From an uncultured Acetatifactor sp. (GTDB taxonomy: Bacteria > Bacillota > Clostridia > Lachnospirales > Lachnospiraceae), in assembly GCA_949840935.1 (NCBI GenBank), contig CATKXX010000016.1, forward strand, positions 1 through 62,070: a stretch of DNA of 62,070 nucleotides, given 5' to 3'. Below the pieces are notes generated by a model, which saw only the letters and a program-made list of their open reading frames with translations, did no database searches and was not told the DNA's origin. Positions within the stretch are counted from its first letter, which is position 1. Every line of letters starts with the position of its first letter. This document shows positions 9,367 to 17,390 of the stretch, one piece after another. Position numbers and translations under genes: made by a program.

Positions 9367-10593
9367 CCAGCCGCACATATGGTCGATACCGGCCAGCCAG
9401 AACAGGGCCCGGTGACGCTCCATGGCCACGCCTGCTTCCACTCCCTGGGGGGCGGGCATTCCCATGACCCGGGCGTCCTCACAGGCCCAGCGCAGGCGGT
9501 AGATCAGGTCTGCCTGCTCCAGCAGTTCTTTCCGGGGTCGCAGCTTCGCAGCCGCCAGCAGCTCCTCCATGGTACGCCGGTTCTGCAGCAGCCGGACAGT
9601 ACCGGGGACATCACAGATATGATCCGGCCAGAACAGGTCATCGGTAAGCCCCAGCGCCCACTCCATCACCCACAAGTTTTCATACTGCCAGCAGTACTGT
9701 ATCTGGGTCTGCTCCGTGGAATCAGGATCGTCCAGATATGCTTTTTCCCCGGGGGAAAGAAACCTCTCCGCCCCATAGCTCTCCATCACAGGGGCAACAA
9801 ATTTCAGCCCTTCCTCATAGGACATGTGCTCGCCCAGCCGGCACTCAGAATACAGCGACACCGCCAGCAACGCCGCCGCACGGCCGCAGACCTCCTCCAC
9901 CGTCCGCCCGGGGGGATTTTCATCCTCGTCCAGCAGGGGCAGCCAGGGAGTGACATAGATGTGCCGCTCCCGCAGCAACGCCAGGGAACGGTTCCTGCGT
10001 TCCATGGCCTCCACAGGCGCGCCCTGTGCCCAGTCCGGCCCCGGCTGAAGCTCTGCGGGCATATAATATTTCAGCCCGCTCTTACCCTCCCTGTCCAGGA
10101 TGACCCGGCCTTTACCGTCAAGCAGCGCCAGCCCGTCTCCGAAAGTTATTACGCCCTGAAGCGTCTCCGCAATGCCCAGCAGGAGCGTCCGGGCCTGCTT
10201 TTCCTTCCTGGCGGTCTCTGCGAGGCCGGTGCTGTCAAAGGAGTAAATAATCCTCAGCAGGCTGTTGCACTGCCGCAGATGATAAAAAAGGTTCCGTTTG
10301 ATATCCGTCTGCTCTGTCTTGAGCTGGTAGACATACCCTGCCACACCCGCCAGCTGTTCTTTGGCAAACTTGCCGTCTTCCCCCTCGTCTTTAGGGCAGG
10401 CGGCCAAAAGGACGATCTCCGTATCCCCTTTATGCAGGGTAAGAACACTGCTGTCGCCCGTATGCTCAAGCTGCAGCATTTCCTCCACCCGGTTCAGCGC
10501 CTTCCGGGGATCCGGTTCCGGGCAGAACAGCTGCCCCGCCTCCCTGACCCGCTCCGGGGCCTTGCTTTTTCTGAATGTGTCTAACAGTCCCAT
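9343..10593 (-). CDS. DUF4272 domain protein
   Basis: A 416-residue cytosolic protein. The second half shows the DUF4272 pattern: RTVEEVCGRAAALLAVSLY, then WALGLTDDLFWPD-x-CDVPG, an LRPRKELLEQADLIYRLRWA segment and the closing MERHRALFWL. The function of the family is not established. The start at 10593 is set by GGAGG about 8 bases upstream. The long open frame on the opposite strand here is a shadow created by high GC. The last codons lie inside a 44-bp tandem repeat. Confidence 0.85.
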   Translation of the reverse strand: MGLLDTFRKSKAPERVREAGQLFCPEPDPRKALNRVEEMLQLEHTGDSSVLTLHKGDTEIVLLAACPKDEGEDGKFAKEQLAGVAGYVYQLKTEQTDIKRNLFYHLRQCNSLLRIIYSFDSTGLAETARKEKQARTLLLGIAETLQGVITFGDGLALLDGKGRVILDREGKSGLKYYMPAELQPGPDWAQGAPVEAMERRNRSLALLRERHIYVTPWLPLLDEDENPPGRTVEEVCGRAAALLAVSLYSECRLGEHMSYEEGLKFVAPVMESYGAERFLSPGEKAYLDDPDSTEQTQIQYCWQYENLWVMEWALGLTDDLFWPDHICDVPGTVRLLQNRRTMEELLAAAKLRPRKELLEQADLIYRLRWACEDARVMGMPAPQGVEAGVAMERHRALFWLAGIDHMCGWDDVDLST

Positions 10594-10713
10594 TGTGGTT
10601 CCTCCTTGTACAAAAATATGGTTCTGATTTGATGATTCATCAAAAGCATACCTTTTGTCAAGGATATTTTATATTTTCGTCCGCAGCCCGTAACAATACA
10701 GCCTATAGAGTCT

Positions 10714-10860
10714 TGCCATTTAGCCTATGGAACCTGCAATTTAGCTTATGGCTTCTGCAATTTTCTTTTTGACTTCTGCAATTTTCCTTATGACTTCTGC
10801 ATTTTTCTTTATGGCTTCTGCATTTTTCTTTATGGCTTCTGCATTTTTCCTTATGACTTC
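10714..10860. repeat. 21-bp tandem repeat (7 units) after the NYN gene
   Basis: Seven units of exactly 21 bases run from 10714 to 10860, with consensus TGCATTTTTCTTTATGGCTTC on the plus strand. The array begins at the stop codon of the NYN-domain gene (10851). Read on the minus strand, one frame gives a seven-residue peptide repeat (RSHKEKC) open to 10703. Another gives EAIKKNA, a coiled-coil-like heptad. The NYN frame meets TAA once per unit. Confidence 0.85.
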
Positions 10861-11513
10861 TGTAATTCGTCGCTTGTCCTGATCCTGTGATAAATTTCCA
10901 GCCCGCTTTTTCTGCCAAACATTCGGAGACTGTTCAGATAAATTATTTTAGCGTTCTTCTCCCTGCCTTCGATCATTTCCTGGATTTCCGCTATTCTATC
11001 CTCGTATTCCGTGCCTGCAAACAGGCTGTCCAATACCTTCCTTACCCGCTTCTTTTCCATATAAGCGGAATAGTACCCTCCTATGGACACTTTTTCCTTC
11101 AGGCGCCGGAGCGTGTCCGTGCGCTCATTCTTTTCGTTCCCGCATACAATGGCGTCTTCAATGCAGGGCGACACCAGTATTTTCCTCCGATGAACCGCCC
11201 TTTTCTCCCAATAGTCCCGGATTGCCTGAAATCCGTTGTCATTGCTGACTACCGCAATCCCACCTTCATACCCCTTTCCAACCAATTCCCCAAGCCTGGA
11301 CGCAATGTAAAAATCCAGGGCGTTTTTCCCTATTTTACACAACTTGCACACCTCAAAAACACATCCGGAAACAGCAATGCTTTCCAACAGCCCCTGTTCC
11401 ATACTTTTCCTTGCCTCGCTGTAAAATATAATGATATGATCCTGACCGTCCAGATACTCGCAGCCCTTCATTCCCGCGTTACCTACATTCTCGTAATCGA
11501 TCAAAAACAGCAT
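10851..11513 (-). CDS. NYN/PIN-like domain protein (putative RNase)
   Basis: A 220-residue protein beginning MLFLIDYENVGNAG, the first acidic motif of NYN (PIN-fold) nucleases. It continues with [13 protein letters not shown] and VVSNDNGFQAIRDYW, which supply the further acidic residues of the metal site. The family includes RNases acting on structured or damaged RNA; the substrate here is unknown. The start at 11513 is chosen because GGGAGG lies 8 bases upstream. The 3' end (RTSDELQKS) runs into the 21-bp repeat array, which offers alternative C-termini in other frames. Confidence 0.75.
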   Translation of the reverse strand: MLFLIDYENVGNAGMKGCEYLDGQDHIIIFYSEARKSMEQGLLESIAVSGCVFEVCKLCKIGKNALDFYIASRLGELVGKGYEGGIAVVSNDNGFQAIRDYWEKRAVHRRKILVSPCIEDAIVCGNEKNERTDTLRRLKEKVSIGGYYSAYMEKKRVRKVLDSLFAGTEYEDRIAEIQEMIEGREKNAKIIYLNSLRMFGRKSGLEIYHRIRTSDELQKS

Positions 11514-11693
11514 GGCAATCCCTCCCGAGTGCAACCGATGAATGTTTTGAATAAGTCTTATTGTATCATAGCTTCCTCCTTCTGTCATTGACGGCATAGT
11601 TTAATCGCGGCGCGCCAACAGAAATCGCAATCCATTTCCCTCGATGGGGCAGGGAGTACTTCCTCTGCCCGCGCGCATAAAAAACTGCCGGTA

Positions 11694-12101
11694 TCATCCG
11701 ACAGCTTTTTGAATAAACCTCATATACCATTTGCAATATCCTGCCAACAGGATCACACGCCGTCTCCGTGCCACATCCGCAGGAAAGATATCAAACCATT
11801 CAGGCCGCACCAAATCCGCCTCTCCCGCCGCTTCCTGGCCGGCGATAATATCCTTCAGCTCCGCCCCGTACAGTTCCATAAGGGCTAACAGTGTGTCCGC
11901 AGGCGGATAGCTTGCCCCATTTTCGTACTTATATACCGCCTGTACGGAACCCAGGCAGAGATACTGCCTTACCTCCTCCACGGAGAAATGACCCGACTCC
12001 CTGAGCCGCCTCAGATTATACCCTATGAGCTTCCTGTCATACTCCGGCCTTTTCCTCACATCCTGCTCCTTCCCGGCTCCGGCGGGCCTGTTTTGGTACA
12101 T
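11694..12101 (-). CDS. XRE-family HTH regulator
   Basis: 135 residues with one Cro/CI-type helix-turn-helix at ~25-85: IGYNLRRLRESGHFSVEEV, then VQAVYKYENGASYPPADTL. The C-terminal ~50 residues are basic and aromatic (VARRRRVILLAGYCKWYMRF). No clear ribosome site precedes 12101, so a nearby alternative start is possible. It sits between the NYN gene and the decayed nuclease gene, on the same strand; its target is unknown. Confidence 0.7.
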   Translation of the reverse strand: MYQNRPAGAGKEQDVRKRPEYDRKLIGYNLRRLRESGHFSVEEVRQYLCLGSVQAVYKYENGASYPPADTLLALMELYGAELKDIIAGQEAAGEADLVRPEWFDIFPADVARRRRVILLAGYCKWYMRFIQKAVG

Positions 12102-12136
12102 GGTCGGGCTGCCGGTATCCTTCCCTTGATCTGTTT

Positions 12137-13616
12137 TCAGGAACTGTGGGCTTCTTCAATCCGACACTGATGCGTCTTCTGCAAAGTGTCATAGCTTATG
12201 CCCACCAAAAGCTGCCTCTCCACGCCCTCTCTTTCCAGCTTTTCGCAATACTCCCTGTCCCTGATCTGACGGATGGCCTCCTTCGGCGTGCTGTCCGCCT
12301 TTAACTCAATAATGATCCCGGGCAGCTTCCGCCTTCTGGGATAAAAAATAAAGTCCGCGAAACCCTTGCCGCTTTTTTCCTCCCTCTCTATCCGGTACCT
12401 GTTCCTGGCCGAAAGGTAGGCCAGGGTCACCACACAGGAGAGACTGTTTTCATCGTTATATTTCAAGATTGGGATTTCACAAGCTCCGCCACATATCCGA
12501 AATCCTCATCCTCCAGAGCATTCTCGAATTCTATCATAAGCTCCTGGTTGGGGATTGCCAGCTCCCCCTCGTGATAGGACAGCAGCCCGTATATGATCAT
12601 GGCAGAATAGATATCCTTTTTATTGACAGGGTTTTCCTGGCCTGCCGTGTATTCTTTGTTAATTTCTATTCTAACAGGCATATGGTTGACCATTTTCACT
12701 ACATCATCCCTGACCTCACCGATATTATATTTCAGGAAAAACAGCACTTCATCCATCTTTCCGGTCCTGGTCCAGTAGCTTTGACATTTCCCGTTGATCA
12801 ACGCTAAAATCACAGAACGGGGATTATATATTTTTCTGCCGTCGTCCGTGTTATAGCCGTTATACCACTCCGCAATCTCCCTCAATTCCACCTTACCCTG
12901 CTTCCTGCAAAGTGTCCGAACCTCTTCTTCCGTAAAACCAAAATAGTCATCAAAAAAACTGTCATTGAGCATGGTATATTCATCAAACATATTCAGCGCG
13001 GAACCGGTACTGTACTTCTGAATGGGCAGCACCCCTGTCATATAGGCAAGCGCCACATAGGGCCTGTCCTTCAGCAGGTTCCGCAGAAACTCAAGGAACC
13101 GCCCCTGGCTCTCCCGAAATAAATCGTGGCTGAAAATATAATCCCACTCGTCGATGAGAAAAATGAATTCATCCCCCGTAGCAGTCAGCAGGTCAGGCAG
13201 CCCGCTGTACTCCCTGTTTCCCAAATCAGGGTAGGCCTCCTGGATGTCATTCCTGAGATTCGTCTCAAACCGTCCTATATAATCCTCATAAGCGTCCCCC
13301 TGTCAGGCAGCTCGTTCAGGGTCAGGCTAATCAGGTTATATTGATTCAGATGTTCCTCATAGCTCCGGCTTCCGCTGACGGCCAGGCCCTCAAAAAGCTC
13401 CCCCGTGGGACAGGCCTTCCCATAATATGCCCCCAGCATGTTCAGGGCGGAGGTCTTCCCGAAGCGGCGGGGCTTCATGACACAGAGAAAACGGTTTTTC
13501 GTTTTAACCCGCCCACTGACCTTTTCGATCATAGCCGATTTGTCTACAAAATACCTGTCATTCCTGAGCATCTGAAAATCCTTATATGCCGCGTTTGTAT
13601 TCAGATGTAACGCCAT
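12137..13616 (-). pseudogene. Decayed AAA-ATPase-like/PD-(D/E)XK nuclease gene
   Basis: Three consecutive fragments match the intact relative at 51205-52797. The first (13275-13616) has the Walker A-like RPRRFGKT region near its N-terminus (here KPRRFGKT). The second (12463-13224) has FIFLIDEWD and GVLPIQKY. The third (12137-12466) has the nuclease core IIIELKAD. The first break is at a run of five C at 13296-13300, after which the proper frame continues. The second break, near 12467, also removes about 30 codons relative to the intact copy. The family is abundant in gut anaerobes and of unproven role. Two lesions make this a pseudogene rather than a sequencing slip. Confidence 0.8.
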
Positions 13617-13649
13617 ATTTCCCTCACCTTCCGCCGCCCAGGCAGCATT

Positions 13650-13925
13650 TCAACTCTCGTTCCCTCCCCGTCCCCCGCAGTTCAGCTCCCGGTATATCTT
13701 TTCCGCCCAGGGCCTGAAAAACTCTTCCCGGTCCTCCAGTCCAAAGGCCAAGTGGAATACCAGCGTTATGGCCCGGGCAATCTCCTCCGCTGTGCTGTTT
13801 TCGGTAATAAGCCCGCTTATTTTCTCCGATTCCCAGTCAAACTCATCCCCAGGCGCGCCATCTTCCAACAGGCCCCAGTAATCCATCTCATCTATATACT
13901 TTTTGACCGTCAAATATTTCTCCAT
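13650..13925 (-). CDS. Small acidic protein, possibly DUF1871-like
   Basis: 91 residues, acidic. The pattern IDEMDYWGLLEDGAPGDEFD followed by a helical half recalls the DUF1871 (YugE) family, whose function is unknown. No signal peptide or membrane segment is seen. It lies just upstream of the decayed nuclease gene on the same strand. The family call is tentative. Confidence 0.5.
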   Translation of the reverse strand: MEKYLTVKKYIDEMDYWGLLEDGAPGDEFDWESEKISGLITENSTAEEIARAITLVFHLAFGLEDREEFFRPWAEKIYRELNCGGRGGNES

Positions 13926-14076
13926 CTGCTTTCTCCCATAGTGTTATACTCGTGAACGCATTTATTTGCCGCTTTCTGTTCAATATTGCAGATACATACA
14001 TTTATTTTCGTTCATAAGTATAAATTCATGATCAACATTCGCCGCTCGCCGAATATGCAAGCACATTCTTCTCGCT

Positions 14077-14255
14077 AGAGCATGTTTGAAAATTGCTTTC
14101 TGGCAGATGTGCGTCACAATTTGTGGGAGATAAAGCATCCAACGGACGCTTGGCCAAATGAAGGGCGCATAGCGGGCTATGTAACCTGAATTTGGCGCAA
14201 ATATCACGCAAAATGGGGCGTGCAGATGTCAGGAATGAATTTTCAAACACGCTCT
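14077..14255. repeat. MITE-like element with inverted ends
   Basis: A 179-base stretch is bounded by inverted copies of AGAGC[AG]TGTTTGAAAATT (left at 14077, right ending 14255), with partial pairing continuing inward (CAGATG/CATCTG) and internal hairpins such as CATAGCGGGCTATG. It has no coding frame. One end-like copy recurs at 22095, and a head-to-head pair of ends occurs at 37974-37996. Together with the hairpin repeat at 14334 it fills most of the gap 13926-14499. Confidence 0.65.
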
Positions 14256-14333
14256 GACGCTCATTATATCACACATCCATTTCTCTTTCCAAGAGGCATA
14301 GGATTGAAAAGGAAAATTTTCAATCCCGGGATT

Positions 14334-14428
14334 TGTGCCTGCGCGCTGCAAAGTCATAAATGACTTGTCACAAACTCGTAAGCCATGTATGGCTTTGTAC
14401 AAAGAGGGATTTTTACACATCCTCTTGA
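14334..14428. repeat. Multi-hairpin repeat, copy A
   Basis: This stretch shares ~90 bases with 61824-61927 (reverse orientation) and its right part with 21943-22011. It carries consecutive palindromes GTCATAAATGAC and AAGCCATGTATGGCTT, and a degraded third hairpin near TTTTTACACATC. It ends at the -35 box of the GntR/ABC operon. Confidence 0.7.
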
Positions 14429-14472
14429 CATGTGTATTTATTTGTCTTATACTGTGCTTATATAAATAATAC
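14425..14472 (+). promoter_or_regulatory. Promoter and probable GntR operator
   Basis: TTGACA (14425-14430), a 17-base spacer and TATACT (14448-14453) form a near-perfect sigma-A promoter. An imperfect inverted repeat, GTATTTATTT (14434) with AAATAATAC (14464-14472), brackets the -10 box. This suits autorepression by the YtrA-type regulator encoded next. Confidence 0.65.
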
Positions 14473-14499
14473 AGTCAAATACAGAAAGGCGGTAATCCC

Positions 14500-14874
14500 T
14501 TGGAGATCAATGTAAGCAATAAGACAAGCCGGCCCCTGTATGAACAGATTGTGACACAGGTCAAGGCACAGATCATGAGCGGCAATCTGAAGGCCGGAGA
14601 AGCGCTTCCCTCTATCCGCTCCCTTGCCCGGTCATTGCAGATCAGCGTTTTGACGGTGCAAAAGGCGTACGATCTGCTTCAGGAGGACGGATTTATCGAG
14701 ACAACGGCAGGAAAAGGCTGTTTTGTCTCCGCCCAAAACCAGGATTTCTATCTGGAGGAGCAGCAGAAAAAGATTGAGGGGCATTTCAACGAAGCAATTG
14801 ATATAGCCCGCACCAGCGGGATATCGCTTGACAAACTGCTTGACCTGCTGACACTGCTGTACAAGGAGGATTGA
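14500..14874 (+). CDS. GntR-family (YtrA subfamily) repressor
   Basis: 124 residues with a winged HTH: PLYEQIVTQVKAQIMSGNLKAGEALPS (~13-39) and VLTVQKAYDLLQEDGFIE, followed by only a short helical tail. A short tail is what defines YtrA-type members, which sense cell-envelope stress and repress their own ABC transporter. The start is a TTG after GAAAGGCGG. The ATPase gene begins one base after the stop codon, so the three genes form one operon with the promoter at 14425. Confidence 0.85.
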   Translation: MEINVSNKTSRPLYEQIVTQVKAQIMSGNLKAGEALPSIRSLARSLQISVLTVQKAYDLLQEDGFIETTAGKGCFVSAQNQDFYLEEQQKKIEGHFNEAIDIARTSGISLDKLLDLLTLLYKED

Positions 14875-14875
14875 T

Positions 14876-15727
14876 ATGAAAAACGCTTTAACCGTTACAG
14901 GACTTACCAAAACCTATCCCGACTTTACCCTGGATCACGTTACCTTCAACGTCCCAAACGGCTCCATCGTGGGGCTGGTGGGTGAAAACGGCGCGGGTAA
15001 AAGCACTACCGTCAACGCGGTTTTGGGCCTGATTCAGAGAGATTCCGGCCATGTCTCGATTCTGGGGGCGGAGGAACCGGACAACGCTGTAAAAGAACAG
15101 ATCGGCGTAGTATTCGACGGCAGCAATTACCCGGAAATCCTTTCCCCCGGGAAGATTAACCGGATCATGAAACACATTTATCATTCGTGGGATGAACAGG
15201 ACTTTTCACGGCTGTTAAAGCAGTTTTCACTTCCCCGTGATAAACCGATCAAACAATTTTCAAAGGGTATGAAAATGAAACTGGCCGTTTCCGCAGCCCT
15301 TTCCCATCATCCCAGGCTGTTGATCCTGGACGAAGCCACCAGCGGCCTTGACCCCATTGTCCGGGACGATATCCTGGATATGCTTCTGGACTTTGTGCAG
15401 GACGAGGATCATTCCATCCTGGTATCTTCCCATATTACCAGCGATCTGGAAAAGATTGCCGACTATATTGTCTTCATCCATGAGGGGAAAGTCGTTTTTT
15501 CAAAGCCCAAGGACGAACTGACAGAACAATACGGTATCATAAAGTGCGGGGCCGCACAGTTTGACGCTCTGGACAAATCGGATATCATCGTCTATCGCAG
15601 GATGGATTATGAATGGCAGATCCTGATATCAGACCGGCAGAAAATGCAGAAAAAATATCCGAAGGCGATGATAGTCCCGGCAACGATCGACGAGATGATG
15701 CTTCTCTATGTAAAGGGGGAAAAGTGA
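14876..15727 (+). CDS. ABC transporter ATP-binding protein (YtrB-like)
   Basis: 283 residues. Walker A GENGAGKST is at ~39-47, the signature is FSKGMKMKL, Walker B is LLILDEATSGLD, and the H-loop is VSSH. The family drives ABC-2 type exporters. With the GntR repressor before it and the permease after it (TGATG overlap at 15725-15729), this is a YtrABC-like envelope-stress exporter. The substrate is unknown. Confidence 0.85.
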   Translation: MKNALTVTGLTKTYPDFTLDHVTFNVPNGSIVGLVGENGAGKSTTVNAVLGLIQRDSGHVSILGAEEPDNAVKEQIGVVFDGSNYPEILSPGKINRIMKHIYHSWDEQDFSRLLKQFSLPRDKPIKQFSKGMKMKLAVSAALSHHPRLLILDEATSGLDPIVRDDILDMLLDFVQDEDHSILVSSHITSDLEKIADYIVFIHEGKVVFSKPKDELTEQYGIIKCGAAQFDALDKSDIIVYRRMDYEWQILISDRQKMQKKYPKAMIVPATIDEMMLLYVKGEK

Positions 15728-16356
15728 TGAAAGGTGTCCTGTTGAAAGATTTATACATTGCAAAGAGCAATATCCTGGTAACAGCCGTCAGCCTGGTGGT
15801 GCTGGGCTTCGGGCTTTCGTTTCTGCTGGAGGCAGGCGCGCTCCTGATCCTTGCCCCGGTGGCCTCCACCACAGCGGTTTTCATCAGCATCACAAGCGAT
15901 GCGGGCTCCAGATGGAATAAGAATGTGCTCACCATGCCTGTGTCGAGGAGCCAGATCATCGGCGGAAAATATTCTTTTTATGTGATACTGGCCGTGCTTG
16001 GACTGATCGCCGCATTGATTCCCTGCGGAGTACTGGCGTTGTCCGGCGCGGACGTCACATTCCAGTCCCTGTGCCTGTACGGCTCCATCGGCATGAGCGC
16101 CACCTTGCTGGCGGGTGGGATCAGTCTTCCCTGCGCATATCTGTTTGACCCGGAAAAATCGCAGATTGTTTTTATGATGTCCTTTATGGCCTCCACAGGG
16201 ATCATCGTGGCTCTTGTGCTGTTCCTCAATCTGTTGATTCCCGTAAAAAACCATCTCCTACTGACATTCCAGATTGTACTGGCGATGGCAGCCGCATTCT
16301 TTCTTTTATCCTGTAAAATCGCTGTGAACGTATATCAAAGGAGGGATGTGTGCTGA
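15727..16356 (+). CDS. ABC-2 type permease
   Basis: 209 residues with about six hydrophobic segments, starting MKGVLLKDLYIAKSN (an ABC-2 permease-like start) and containing a VLTMPVSRSQIIGGKY cytosolic loop. It is the membrane partner of the ATPase whose stop codon its ATG overlaps. The frame is open further upstream, but the 4-base overlap at 15727 fixes the start. Confidence 0.75.
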   Translation: MKGVLLKDLYIAKSNILVTAVSLVVLGFGLSFLLEAGALLILAPVASTTAVFISITSDAGSRWNKNVLTMPVSRSQIIGGKYSFYVILAVLGLIAALIPCGVLALSGADVTFQSLCLYGSIGMSATLLAGGISLPCAYLFDPEKSQIVFMMSFMASTGIIVALVLFLNLLIPVKNHLLLTFQIVLAMAAAFFLLSCKIAVNVYQRRDVC

Positions 16357-16389
16357 GGCAGTGTAAATCACGCTTCCTGACCCGCTGCC

Positions 16390-16420
16390 GGGTGAGAGGT
16401 CAAATCCTCCCACCCTTTTG
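16390..16420 (+). terminator. Terminator of the GntR/ABC operon
   Basis: GGGTGAGAGG pairs with CCTCCCACCC (one mismatch, six-base loop) and is followed by TTTTG. It lies 34 bases after the permease stop codon and before the convergent ATPase gene. Confidence 0.6.
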
Positions 16421-16493
16421 ATTGTCACGAAACGATTCCATAAATTACTGCTCCCTGAGAATTTCACAGCCGCCAGAGGGATTCCAAAACAAC

Positions 16494-17255
16494 TTACCAT
16501 CCCAGTTCCAACAGCCAGTTATTTAATAATCTCTCCCTGTCCTTCTCTTGTATCTCTGAGCCCTTAGGACTTATATACTCACCCTTAATGTTGCCGTCTA
16601 CAATATACAGCACTCTGGAACACTTTGCGGCTACCTTTGCATCATGGGTTACCATCATAATCGTTGTTCCTTCTTCGTTTAACTTTACCAGTTCCTCCAT
16701 TACCTCATTTGACGCAGTTCTGTTCAAAGCTCCCGTAGGTTCATCCGCAAATATAACCTTGGGCATATTAATCATACTTCTACAGATACAGGCTCTCTGA
16801 AGCTGCCCTCCCGAAACTTCATTGATGTCGTTATCGGCAATGTCAATAATACCCAGCTTACGCATTAAGTCTTGTCCACGCCGGGCCGTTTCCTTACGAG
16901 TTTCGGTATTCTTATTAGATTGTACCGCAGGAAGGATAATATTGTCGAGAACGGTCAGATTTTTCAGCATATACATCTGCTGAAAGATAAAGCCCATTTC
17001 ATCAAGACGTAAGTCTGCAAGCTCCTTTTCACCCATTTTCGCAATGTTCTTTCCACAGAATTTTGTTTCGCCTGCACTAATGGAATCCATGCCCGAAACG
17101 GCATACAGGAGAGTTGATTTACCCGAGCCTGACGGACCCATAACGGCTACCATTTCGCCTTCAGAAACGGTAAAGTTTACATTTTTCAAAACGTTGTTCT
17201 GGCGTTTGTTTACGATATATGTTTTGCAGAGGTCTTTTACTTCTAAGATATTCAT
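16494..17255 (-). CDS. MacB/BceA-type ABC ATPase
   Basis: 253 residues: Walker A GPSGSGKST (~41-49), Q-loop FIFQQMYML, signature VSGGQLQRA, Walker B VIFADEPTGAL, H-loop MVTHD. The type pairs with FtsX-like permeases acting as mechanotransmitters or peptide-antibiotic detoxifiers. The permease gene lies upstream on the same strand (gap 17256-17375, a tandem repeat). A two-component system lies further upstream. Confidence 0.85.
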   Translation of the reverse strand: MNILEVKDLCKTYIVNKRQNNVLKNVNFTVSEGEMVAVMGPSGSGKSTLLYAVSGMDSISAGETKFCGKNIAKMGEKELADLRLDEMGFIFQQMYMLKNLTVLDNIILPAVQSNKNTETRKETARRGQDLMRKLGIIDIADNDINEVSGGQLQRACICRSMINMPKVIFADEPTGALNRTASNEVMEELVKLNEEGTTIMMVTHDAKVAAKCSRVLYIVDGNIKGEYISPKGSEIQEKDRERLLNNWLLELGW

Positions 17256-17269
17256 ACCAGTTTCCTTTC

Positions 17270-17390
17270 TTATTCGATGTTATTCAATATCGGTGTTATT
17301 CAATTTCGATGTCATTCAATTTCGGTGTCATTCAATTCCGGTGTTATTCAATTCCGGTGTTATTCAATTTCGGTGTTATTCAATATTAAC
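17270..17390. repeat. 16-bp tandem repeat at the FtsX permease stop codon
   Basis: Units of 16 bases (consensus TTATTCAATTTCGGTG on the plus strand) start at 17280, 17296, 17312, 17328, 17344, 17360 and 17376. The last partial unit contains the permease stop codon. Each unit therefore repeats the minus-strand ATTGAATAA end of the gene. The unit is not a multiple of three. The array fills the permease-ATPase spacer. Confidence 0.85.

Noticed and set aside
9130..10584. A 484-codon plus-strand open frame
   Set aside because: It is antisense to the DUF4272 gene, has no ribosome site, is rich in H, P, Q and R as expected of a high-GC shadow, and spans the tandem repeat.
10714..10860. CRISPR-like array
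   Set aside because: Units are contiguous with no spacers, so it is a minisatellite. The same applies to 17270-17390 and 9232-9366.
16390..16420. tRNA 3' half
   Set aside because: GAGGTCAAATCCTC looks like a T-arm, but no acceptor, D or anticodon arms precede it; the stem plus TTTT fits a terminator.
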